Assembly: GCA_030654555.1 (NCBI GenBank)
Contig: JAURXG010000088.1
Span: forward strand, 1-16,573
Length of the DNA: 16,573 bases
Source of the DNA: Aquabacterium sp.
GTDB lineage: Bacteria > Pseudomonadota > Gammaproteobacteria > Burkholderiales > Burkholderiaceae_C
Reading direction: 5' to 3'
In this document: positions 1 to 6,448 of the stretch, one piece after another
Position numbering within the stretch: position 1 is the first letter of the stretch
Layout: each line of letters begins with the position of its first letter
Program-made: the position numbers and the translations under genes
Notes under the pieces: model-generated
The model's database searches: none
Told to the model about the DNA's origin: nothing
What the model saw: only the letters and a program-made list of their open reading frames with translations

Positions 1-1356
1 ATCAACCGCGGTGCCGCGCTGTACGGCAACCTGGTGATCTTCGCCACGCTGGACGCCCAACTCGTCGCGCTGAACCAGGACACCGGCGAGGTGGAGTGGA
101 AGGAGAAGATCGACGACTACGCCGCCGGCTACTCGGCCTCGGCCGCGCCGCTGATCGCCGGTGGGCTGCTGCTGACCGGCGTGTCGGGCGGCGAGTTCGG
201 CGTGGTGGGCCGTGTCGAGGCGCGTGACCCCAAGACCGGCAAGATGGTCTGGATCCGCCCGGTGGTCGAAGGCCACATGGGCAAGAAGTTCGACAAGGAC
301 GGCAACGCCAGCGACAACGGCGTCTCCGGCACGGCCGGCAAGACCTGGCCCGGCGACCTGTGGAAGTCGGGCGGCGCGGACACCTGGCTGGGCGGCACCT
401 ACAACGCCAAGACCGGCCTGGCCTACTTCGGCACCGGCAACCCAGCACCGTGGAACAGCCACCTGCGCAAGGGTGACAACCTGTTCTCCACGTCCACCGT
501 GGCCATCGACATCAAGACCGGCCAGATCGTCTGGCATTACCAGAACACGCCCAACGACGGCTGGGACTACGACGGCGTCAACGAGTTCATCACCTACGAC
601 GAAGGCGGCCAGCTCCTGGGCGGCAAGGCCGACCGCAACGGCTTCTTCTACGTCAACGACGCCAAGACCGGCAAGCTGGTCAACGCCTTCCCGTTCGTCA
701 AGAAGATCACCTGGGCCACCGGCATCGACCTGAAGACCGGCCGGCCCAACTTCGTGCCCGAGGGCCGCCCGGGCGATCCCACCGCCGGCGCCGATGGCAA
801 GAAGGGCAACGTGGTCTTCGCCGCGCCGTCGTTCCTGGGTGGCAAGAACCAGATGCCGATGGCCTATTCGCCGGAGACCAAGCTGTTCTACGTGCCGGCC
901 AACGAGTGGGGCATGGAGATCTGGAACGAGCCCGTCACCTACAAGAAGGGCGCGGCCTACCTGGGCGCCGGCTTCACGATCAAGACGCTGGGCGACGGCC
1001 CGATCGGCGCGCTGCGCGCGATCGACCCCAAGACCGGCAAGATCGTCTGGGAAGCGCCGAACAACGCGCCGCTGTGGGGCGGCGTGCTGACCACCGGCGG
1101 CAACCTGGTGTTCTGGGGCACGCCCGAAGGCTTCCTGCAGGCGGCCGATGCCAAGACCGGCAAGATCCTGTGGAAGTTCCAGACCGGTTCGGGCGTGGTG
1201 GCCCCGCCGGTGACCTGGAACGACGGTGGCGAGCAGTACGTGGCCGTGGCCTCGGGCTGGGGCGGCGCCGTGCCGCTGTGGGGTGGCGACGTGGCCAAGA
1301 AGGTCAGCTACCTCGAGCAGGGCGGCTCGGTGTGGGTGTTCAAGATCCCCAAGTGA
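1..1356 (+). CDS. PQQ-dependent ethanol-type alcohol dehydrogenase, C-terminal part (5' end outside window)
   Basis: Periplasmic quinoprotein that oxidises primary alcohols to aldehydes and passes electrons from PQQ to a cytochrome c. The reading frame is open from base 1 and gives 451 codons; the family is usually about 600 residues, so roughly 150 N-terminal residues (signal peptide, first blades, the vicinal disulphide) are missing. Tryptophan-docking propeller repeats recur, for example DPKTGKMVW, DAKTGKILWKF and AIDPKTGKIVWEA. The segments GNPAPWNSHLRKGDN, ADRNGFFYV, FPFVKKITWATG, FYVPANEWGM, APLWGGVLTT and SGWGGAVPLWGGD match the ExaA/PedE/PedH ethanol-type branch better than MxaF/XoxF. 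The catalytic Asp is in WDYDGVNE (codons 562-585); the second Asp, two residues on at 571-573, is the residue associated with lanthanide-dependent members, where calcium enzymes have Ser, Thr or Ala. A PedH/ExaF-like Ln-dependent enzyme is therefore inferred. A strong stem-loop follows the stop. Confidence 0.95.
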   Translation: MNRGAALYGNLVIFATLDAQLVALNQDTGEVEWKEKIDDYAAGYSASAAPLIAGGLLLTGVSGGEFGVVGRVEARDPKTGKMVWIRPVVEGHMGKKFDKDGNASDNGVSGTAGKTWPGDLWKSGGADTWLGGTYNAKTGLAYFGTGNPAPWNSHLRKGDNLFSTSTVAIDIKTGQIVWHYQNTPNDGWDYDGVNEFITYDEGGQLLGGKADRNGFFYVNDAKTGKLVNAFPFVKKITWATGIDLKTGRPNFVPEGRPGDPTAGADGKKGNVVFAAPSFLGGKNQMPMAYSPETKLFYVPANEWGMEIWNEPVTYKKGAAYLGAGFTIKTLGDGPIGALRAIDPKTGKIVWEAPNNAPLWGGVLTTGGNLVFWGTPEGFLQAADAKTGKILWKFQTGSGVVAPPVTWNDGGEQYVAVASGWGGAVPLWGGDVAKKVSYLEQGGSVWVFKIPK

Positions 1357-1414
1357 TGGCCTGAGTGGGCGCTGCGTCCGGGCATGATCCGGGGCCGCGC
1401 ACCGATCGACCGAC

Positions 1415-1446
1415 GAGGGCCCCGCGACGCGGGGCCCTCTTGCTTT
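1415..1446 (+). terminator. Stem-loop terminator after the alcohol dehydrogenase
   Basis: A perfect 11-bp inverted repeat (gagggccccgc at 1415-1425, gcggggccctc at 1429-1439) with a 3-base loop is followed by a short T-rich stretch. It lies 58 bases after the dehydrogenase stop and just before the ribosome binding site of the kinase gene. It fits an intrinsic terminator or attenuator separating the two genes. Confidence 0.75.
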
Positions 1447-1459
1447 GGAGAAGCCCGCG

Positions 1460-2956
1460 ATGACCCCCGACGCCGGCCGCAGCCGCAGCCCGCTGGACCT
1501 GCCCCGCCAGGTGATGCGCCGTGCCGGCCTGGTGGCGCTGGTCGTGCTGCTGCTGGCGCTGGCGCTGGGGCTGGCGCGCATGGGCGACGACATCGACGAC
1601 GAGGTCGATGCCGCGATGGCGCTGGCCGGCGTGATGGCCGGCCTGGGCCAGCTGGCCCAGCGTGACGACGCCAGCGCGCTGGCGTCGCTGCAGGCGCTGC
1701 AGGCCGGCCACCCGCTGCGCCACCTGGCGCTGCAGGTGCGTGGCGCCGATGGCCGCCTGCTGCTGGGCCCCGCGCCCGAGCTGCCCGACGCACCGCCGCT
1801 GGGCTGGCTGCTGGCGCTGCACCGGCAGCTCTGGTCGCAGCCCGACACCCGCCAGGTGGCCTGGCAGGTGCCGCGCGTCGAGGGCGGCGCGTGGACGGTG
1901 TCGCTGACCGCCTCGCACGCCAGCGAGCGGCGCGAGGCCATGCGCGGCCTGATGGACACACTGGGCCTGCTGCTGGCCTGCGTGGCCGGCCTGCTGCTGG
2001 TGATGCGCTGGAACGTGCGCCAGGCCTTTGCGCCGCTGGGTCGCCTGCTCGACGCGATCGCCGGCATCGAAGGCCACGACACCCGCGCCGTGCGCGCCCT
2101 GCCCGCCATGCCGATCCACGAGCTGGAATCGGTGGCCGCGGCCCTGCGCCACCTGGGTGCCGCGCTCGACTCGGCCGAGGCGCAGCGCCAGCGCCTCAGC
2201 CAGCAGGTGCTGACGCTGCAGGACGACGAGCGCGCCCGCCTGGCGCGCGAGCTGCACGACGAGTTCGGCCAGCGCCTGACCGCGCTGCGCGTGGATGCCG
2301 CCTGGCTGGGCCGGCAGGTGGTGGACCGGCCGGCGTTGAAGGCGGTGGTCGACGGCATGTCGCTGCAGTGCGAACAGGTGCAGTTGGACATCCGTGCGCT
2401 GCTGGCGCGGCTGCAGCCGTTCGGCCCGCTGGCCGACGCGCATGGGGGCGGCGAGTCGCTGGCGCGCGGCGTGGCCCTGCTGCAGGCGCTGGTGCACAGC
2501 TGGCAGGCGGGCGGACGCGACCACAGCACCCGCTGCCGGCTCGAGCTGGACTGGGTCGACGCGGCGGGCCTGGCCCAGCCCTGGCCCGAAGCCGAGGCCG
2601 CGCAGGCCCTGTGCCTGCCGCGCGCACTGTGGCTGACGCTCTACCGCATCAGCCAGGAGGCCCTGACCAACGTGGCCCGCCATGCGCAGGCCGGCCAGGC
2701 GGTGCTGGCGCTGCGCTGCACCGGCGCCCAGCAGCCGGGCGCAGCACTGCGCATCGACTGGCAGGCCTGGGACGACGGCATCGGCCTGCCCGATCCGGCG
2801 GCGGCCATGCCCCGCGGCAACGGGCTGGCCGGCCTGCAGCAACGCGTGTGGGCGCAGGGCGGTGAATGGCGCGCATCCGCCTGGCAGCCCGGCGACCCAC
2901 GGCCCGGCCTGCGGCTGGAAGCCCGCTTCGCCAGCCGCTTGGAGGGCGCGGGCTGA
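1460..2956 (+). CDS. Membrane-bound sensor histidine kinase (HisKA_3 / NarL-type), MoxY-like
   Basis: Inner-membrane sensor kinase of a two-component system, 498 residues. Two hydrophobic helices (about 22-39 and 168-182) flank a periplasmic segment of about 125 residues that starts with an acidic run (DDIDDEVD, 43-50). That segment resembles the LapD/MoxY-type N-terminal sensor domain. A HAMP-like linker follows. The dimerisation/phosphoacceptor motif RLARELHDEFGQRL has the phospho-His at residue 266. The HATPase part shows an N box (EALTNVARHA, Asn 404), a G1 box (WDDGIGLP, from about 437) and GNGLAGLQQR. The ATG at 1460 was chosen over an upstream TTG because GGAG lies nine bases before it. 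The kinase class pairs with LuxR/NarL-type regulators, and one is encoded at 5433-6071 beyond the TonB receptor. Its position beside a PQQ dehydrogenase suggests control of alcohol oxidation genes. The ligand is unknown. Confidence 0.93.
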   Translation: MTPDAGRSRSPLDLPRQVMRRAGLVALVVLLLALALGLARMGDDIDDEVDAAMALAGVMAGLGQLAQRDDASALASLQALQAGHPLRHLALQVRGADGRLLLGPAPELPDAPPLGWLLALHRQLWSQPDTRQVAWQVPRVEGGAWTVSLTASHASERREAMRGLMDTLGLLLACVAGLLLVMRWNVRQAFAPLGRLLDAIAGIEGHDTRAVRALPAMPIHELESVAAALRHLGAALDSAEAQRQRLSQQVLTLQDDERARLARELHDEFGQRLTALRVDAAWLGRQVVDRPALKAVVDGMSLQCEQVQLDIRALLARLQPFGPLADAHGGGESLARGVALLQALVHSWQAGGRDHSTRCRLELDWVDAAGLAQPWPEAEAAQALCLPRALWLTLYRISQEALTNVARHAQAGQAVLALRCTGAQQPGAALRIDWQAWDDGIGLPDPAAAMPRGNGLAGLQQRVWAQGGEWRASAWQPGDPRPGLRLEARFASRLEGAG

Positions 2957-2965
2957 GTCTGGCCG

Positions 2966-2992
2966 GACAGGTCGGATCGGCCGGTTGGCCGG
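2966..2992. terminator. Weak inverted repeat between convergent genes
   Basis: The 36-base gap between the convergent kinase and receptor stops contains repeated ggccgg blocks, including cggcc-ggtt-ggccg at 2978-2991. It could act as a bidirectional terminator. There is no T-run, so this is only a possibility. Confidence 0.3.
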
Positions 2993-5329
2993 TCAGAACT
3001 TCAGGCGCAGCCCCAGCCACGCACTGCGCGGCGCGCCGGGCGCGACGAACAGCGCGTCGTGCGCGTCGCCGGTGAACCGGCCCCGCGCATCGAACACCGT
3101 CTCGGCCAGCGCGCCGTGGCTTTCATAACGCCGGTTCAGCGCGTTCTGCACCCGCGCCAGCAGCGTGATGCCGGGCCGCAACGGCCATTGCAGGCGCAGG
3201 TGCAGCAGGCCGTGGCCAGGGATGTTCAGCAGCCGGCGCGTGGTGGCGCCGTCCTCGAGCAGGCCGTCCTCGTTGCCCTGCACGCCGCGGCCGGAGACCA
3301 GCTGCAGGTCCGCGCCGATCGACAGCCCGCCGCCCAGTGCCCAGTCGGCCCCCAGCTTGCCGCTGTGGCGCGGCAGGCCGGCCTGGCGCGTGCCCGGCGT
3401 GATGGCGACGTTGCGCGCGCCCATGCGCAGGATGCCGTGGGCCTGGTAGGTGGCCTGCAGGTGGCTGTAGGCGGCGGTGATGGTCACAGGATGGGCCACC
3501 GGCCCGACCTGCGCCTGCCACGAGGCATCCAGCCCCTGGTGGCGGGTGCGGGCAAAGTTCTGGAAGTAGCCCAGCTGGCTGGTGGCGCTGACGCTGCCGA
3601 AGACGATATCGTCGCGGTTGTCGGTGCGAAACAGCGCCAGCTCCAGCCGCTGGCCCCAGGCGGCGTTGGCGGGCCGCCAGCGCAGCCCGGCCTCCAGGCT
3701 GGTGGCGCGCACCTGCTTCAGGTAGGGGTCGCTCTGCAGACCAGCGGGCAGGCGGCAGGGCTCGTCGGGGTCGGCGCAACCCAGCTCGATGACGGTGGGC
3801 ACGCGGGTGTTGCGGGCGATGTTGCCGAACACCGTGAGCCCGTTGTGCAGCTGTTGGGTGACGCCCAGCGCCGGGTTCAGGCTGCGGTAGGTGAACGATT
3901 CCTTGGGCTTGGCCTCGAGCACGCCGGTGTCGTCGTCCACCGTGGTCAGGGTGTTGCTGACGCGGCTGCGGTTGGCGCGCAGCGTGCCGGTGACATGCGT
4001 GGTGGCTGCCAGGCGCCAGGTGTCGGTGGCATACAGCCCCAGGTGGCTGGCGCGGCCGACCACCGCGGCGCTGAGCTCGGCGTCCTGGTCACCGGCGTGC
4101 ACGCCGCGGCTGGCGTCGAACCAGCCTTCCTGCTCCAGCTGGCGGTAGCGCACGCGGCTGGCGTCCACGCTGGCACCCACCTGCCACTGGTGGGCGCCCG
4201 TGCGCCGTGCCAGGCTCAACGCCGCGCCCCAGGCGGTCTGGCGCGTGGCCGTGGTGTTGAGCGCCGCGTTGATGGCCGGCTCGGCCGGGTCGACGGCCTC
4301 GGCGCCATCGCCGTTGACGGTGTCGCGGCGGCTGCTGCGCGCGTAGGCCAGGGCCTGCAGGCGGCCGTCGGCGTCGAGCTGGTGGCTCAGGTTGAAGGCC
4401 AGCTGGGTGAGCGTGTTGCGGGTCTGGTCGGGGTGCGAGAACACCGCGCTGCGCGAGGTGGCGTACAGGTCGGGCAGCGCGCCGTCGTCGTGCAGCGTGA
4501 GCGCGGGCAGCAGGCCGTTGCCCACCAGCGTGGCACGGCCGGCCAGCAGGCCCAGGCTCCAGTCGGTGTCGCCCGCGCCGCGGCCCAGCTTGGCCATCAG
4601 CAGCGCCTGCTTGCCGGGTGAATGGTCGCGCCAGCCGTCCTCGTCGAACAGCGTGCCGCCCAGGTAGCTGTGCCAGCCATCGGCATGGCGCTGGCCCAGC
4701 GCCAGCTCGGCACGCCGGCGGCCGAAACTGCCGACGCCGACCTCCGCGCGCAGGCCGGTGGCGCTCAGGCCATCGGCCGTCTCCAGCACGATGGCGCCGC
4801 CCAGCGTGTTCAGGCCGAAGCTGGGGTTGGCGCCGGGCAGCACGGTCAGCGACTGCAGCGCGAACTCGGGCACCATGTCCCAGTTGACGACATCACCGAA
4901 GGGCTCGTTGATGCGCACGCCGTCGAGGTAGACCGACAGCCCCTGCGACGCGCCCAGCAGGCCCGAGGCGCGGTAGCCGCGGAACGTGAGGTCGGCCTGG
5001 AACGGGCTGCCCTGGATGTCGTTGACCTGCATGCCGGCCATGCGCCGGGCCAGGAAGTCGGTCATCTGCTCGGCCTGCGCCTGGTTCAGCGCGTCGCGCT
5101 TGACCGTCTGGCTGGCATAGGGCAGCAGGTTGCGGTCGACGCCCAGCCCGGCCAGCGGCGCGGTGCCGATGATCTCGACCTGGCTGGCGGGCGCGCCCGC
5201 CGGCTGGGGCGGCGTCTGTGCCTGAGCCTGCGCCTGCGCCTGCGCCTGCACGGCAGTGGCCAGCAGCGCCGCGGCGGCGGCCCGCGCCAGGGCGGTGGAT
5301 CGGGGGCGCAGGGGGCGGCATGGGAACAT
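2993..5329 (-). CDS. TonB-dependent outer-membrane receptor
   Basis: Outer-membrane gated beta-barrel receptor, 778 residues, a normal length for the family. Energised by TonB-ExbB-ExbD, such proteins import scarce chelated metals, cobalamin or similar ligands. There is a signal peptide (hydrophobic stretch about 13-27), followed by an Ala-Gln repeat and then SQVEIIGTAP (49-57), which resembles a TonB box. The plug domain contains MTDFLARRMAGMQVND, FRGYRASGLLG, VYLDGVRINEPFGD and GLNTLGGAI. The remainder alternates in the way of beta-barrel strands and ends in the typical aromatic C-terminus (LRLKF). The ATG at 5327-5329 has GGAG six bases upstream. The gene sits head to head with the response regulator and tail to tail with the kinase, so it is a likely target of that pair. 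A role in uptake of a lanthanide chelate (LutH-like) is inferred from the Ln-type dehydrogenase nearby; iron-siderophore uptake is the main alternative. Confidence 0.93.
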   Translation of the reverse strand: MFPCRPLRPRSTALARAAAAALLATAVQAQAQAQAQAQTPPQPAGAPASQVEIIGTAPLAGLGVDRNLLPYASQTVKRDALNQAQAEQMTDFLARRMAGMQVNDIQGSPFQADLTFRGYRASGLLGASQGLSVYLDGVRINEPFGDVVNWDMVPEFALQSLTVLPGANPSFGLNTLGGAIVLETADGLSATGLRAEVGVGSFGRRRAELALGQRHADGWHSYLGGTLFDEDGWRDHSPGKQALLMAKLGRGAGDTDWSLGLLAGRATLVGNGLLPALTLHDDGALPDLYATSRSAVFSHPDQTRNTLTQLAFNLSHQLDADGRLQALAYARSSRRDTVNGDGAEAVDPAEPAINAALNTTATRQTAWGAALSLARRTGAHQWQVGASVDASRVRYRQLEQEGWFDASRGVHAGDQDAELSAAVVGRASHLGLYATDTWRLAATTHVTGTLRANRSRVSNTLTTVDDDTGVLEAKPKESFTYRSLNPALGVTQQLHNGLTVFGNIARNTRVPTVIELGCADPDEPCRLPAGLQSDPYLKQVRATSLEAGLRWRPANAAWGQRLELALFRTDNRDDIVFGSVSATSQLGYFQNFARTRHQGLDASWQAQVGPVAHPVTITAAYSHLQATYQAHGILRMGARNVAITPGTRQAGLPRHSGKLGADWALGGGLSIGADLQLVSGRGVQGNEDGLLEDGATTRRLLNIPGHGLLHLRLQWPLRPGITLLARVQNALNRRYESHGALAETVFDARGRFTGDAHDALFVAPGAPRSAWLGLRLKF
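5220..5249. repeat. Hexanucleotide tandem repeat (GCCTGC)n in receptor signal region
   Basis: Five head-to-tail units of gcctgc, the first with one mismatch (gcctga), encode the Ala-Gln repeat at the end of the receptor signal peptide. Because units are six bases long, slippage would change length by two residues without a frameshift. Confidence 0.8.
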
Positions 5330-5432
5330 CGGTGTCTCCGTATCGTTGTCGGGTGTATCGATCGATGTTGCAGCAAGCCCTGTTCCCGAGCGGGTGGGAA
5401 ATCTTCCCGATCCCCGCGCCCAGGCCCGCGCG
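5330..5432. promoter_or_regulatory. Divergent control region of receptor and response regulator
   Basis: This 103-base gap between head-to-head genes must hold both promoters or their proximal parts. Two symmetric sites are visible: atcgatcgat at 5357-5366, and gggaa-atc-ttccc at 5396-5408, about 25 bases before the regulator start. Either could be an operator. No convincing -35/-10 pair was recognised. Confidence 0.45.
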
Positions 5433-6071
5433 ATGAGCCTGCGCGTGATGCTGGTCGACGACCACGCCGTGGTGCGTGCGGGTTACCGCCGGCTGCTGGA
5501 GCTGGAGTCGGATTTCGAGGTGGTGGCCGAATGTGCCGACGGCGATGCCGCCTTGACGCTGCTGCAGCAGCGCCAGGGGGCTGGCGTGGAAGTGATGGTG
5601 CTCGACCTGTCGATGCCCGGGCGCAGCGGCCTGGACCTGTTGCGCCGCGTGGCCTTGCGCTGGCCGGCGGTGCGCCAGCTGGTCTTCAGCATGCACGACA
5701 GCCCGGCCATGGTGGCGCAGGCGCTGCAGGCCGGTGCCGACGGCTTCGTCACCAAGAGCAGCCAGCCCGCGTGGCTGGTGGCGGCGCTGCGCCGGGTGGC
5801 GGCGGGCGAGCGCCCGGTGCTGTCGCCCGACATTGCGCAGGCGCCGGCGGCGGCCTCGGCGCAGCCGCCGCACCGGGCGCTGTCGTCACGCGAGTTCCAG
5901 GTGCTGCAGGGCCTGGTGGCCGGTGAGCCGCTGGAGGCCATCGCCACGCGCCTGCACCTCAGCGCCAAGACGGTGTCGAACTACCAGACCCTGATCCGCC
6001 AGAAGCTGGGCGTGGGCACCGCGGTGGAGTTGCTGCGCTATGCGCAGCAGCACCGCTTGTTCAACCCGTGA
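5433..6071 (+). CDS. LuxR/NarL-family two-component response regulator
   Basis: Cytoplasmic DNA-binding response regulator, 212 residues, normal for the family. The receiver domain (1-120) has the acidic pair D9/D10, the phosphoacceptor Asp 58 (VLDLSMPG), Ser 86 in VFSMHD and Lys 108 in GFVTKSS. The C-terminal LuxR-type helix-turn-helix runs from about 145 to 208 (LSSREFQVLQGLVAG, then LHLSAKTVSNYQTLIRQKLGV). The ATG at 5433 begins the conserved MSLRVMLVDDH; longer upstream extensions of the frame have no family match. Receiver and output class match the HisKA_3 kinase at 1460-2956, so the two probably form one pair, although the receptor gene separates them. Regulators of this class (AgmR/ErbR, PedR2, ExaE) control PQQ alcohol dehydrogenases in pseudomonads. 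That this one does the same is inference. Confidence 0.94.
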   Translation: MSLRVMLVDDHAVVRAGYRRLLELESDFEVVAECADGDAALTLLQQRQGAGVEVMVLDLSMPGRSGLDLLRRVALRWPAVRQLVFSMHDSPAMVAQALQAGADGFVTKSSQPAWLVAALRRVAAGERPVLSPDIAQAPAAASAQPPHRALSSREFQVLQGLVAGEPLEAIATRLHLSAKTVSNYQTLIRQKLGVGTAVELLRYAQQHRLFNP

Positions 6072-6074
6072 AAC

Positions 6075-6092
6075 GCCGGGCGGCGGCCCGGC
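6075..6092. terminator. Hairpin between convergent regulator and PEP-CTERM genes
   Basis: A perfect 7-bp stem (gccgggc / gcccggc, loop ggcg) begins four bases after the response-regulator stop and ends just before the convergent stop at 6100. It may terminate both genes. No T-run follows. Confidence 0.5.
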
Positions 6093-6099
6093 CGCGGCT

Positions 6100-6273
6100 T
6101 CAACGGCGGCTGCGCCAGCCGAACCAGATCATCACGCCCAGCGCCAGCCCCACCAGCCACAGGCTGTCGGGCTCGGGCACCGTGCCGGTGTCGATCTCGG
6201 CGTAGGCCGCCAGCGGGGCGGCGGCCAGCGCGGCGATCAGGGCGCCGGCCAGCGGTCGCAGGGTCTTGGGCAT
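6100..6273 (-). CDS. Very short PEP-CTERM-anchored protein
   Basis: 57-residue exported protein. Residues 1-25 form a signal peptide (MPKTLRPLAGALIAALAA, then PLAAYA). It is followed by about seven residues and then a complete PEP-CTERM signal: the VPEP motif near 32-35, a hydrophobic helix (LWLVGLALGVMIWFGW) and a terminal basic cluster RSRR. PEP-CTERM tails are recognised by exosortase in bacteria that make extracellular polysaccharide. Here almost nothing remains between the two signals. The ATG at 6271-6273 has AAGGA seven bases upstream, which supports translation. No exosortase gene is in the window. It could be a minimal membrane-anchored peptide, a decayed remnant of a longer PEP-CTERM protein, or a simple two-helix membrane peptide. 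Confidence 0.8.
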   Translation of the reverse strand: MPKTLRPLAGALIAALAAAPLAAYAEIDTGTVPEPDSLWLVGLALGVMIWFGWRSRR

Positions 6274-6318
6274 GGAGCAATCCTTGGGCAGCATATGTTG
6301 GGGCCGGGCCGATGGCCT

Positions 6319-6339
6319 GGCAATGCGCCGCATGTTGCC
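6319..6339. promoter_or_regulatory. Imperfect palindrome upstream of the PEP-CTERM gene
   Basis: ggcaa-tgcg-c-cgca-tg-ttgcc is a nearly symmetric 21-base site about 45 bases upstream of the PEP-CTERM start codon. Its position suits an operator or promoter element. No factor can be assigned. Confidence 0.35.
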
Positions 6340-6377
6340 TTGCCGAGCCGTTCCAACCTGTGACAAATTGCCACCGA

Positions 6378-6404
6378 CCGCGCCTACGGCGTTGTCAGGC
6401 GCGG
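6378..6404 (-). terminator. Stem-loop downstream of the long minus-strand operon
   Basis: An 8-bp perfect stem (ccgcgcct / aggcgcgg) with an 11-base loop lies about 45 bases after the stop of the Bug-type gene. It is the best candidate for the end of the operon. A long loop and no clear U-tract make it uncertain. Confidence 0.4.
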
Positions 6405-6448
6405 CCTTGCGCGGCGATGGGCCGGGCCATCCGGGTGCCGCCGGCGAC

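Noticed and set aside
1340..2842. 500-codon open frame on the minus strand across the kinase gene
   Set aside because: It has no recognisable domain and a low-complexity Gln/Ala/Arg-rich composition, while the opposite strand encodes a complete histidine kinase. Such frames are expected at this G+C content.
3059..5926. Long plus-strand frames (3059-4621 and 4622-5926) opposite the TonB receptor
   Set aside because: The Ala/Gly/Val/Gln-rich composition lacks motifs and mirrors the third-position bias of the receptor gene on the minus strand.
6340..6372. Sigma-54-like promoter for the PEP-CTERM gene (minus strand ttggaacggctcggca)
   Set aside because: The GG and GC doublets are separated by nine bases rather than the required ten, and the -12 box is poor.
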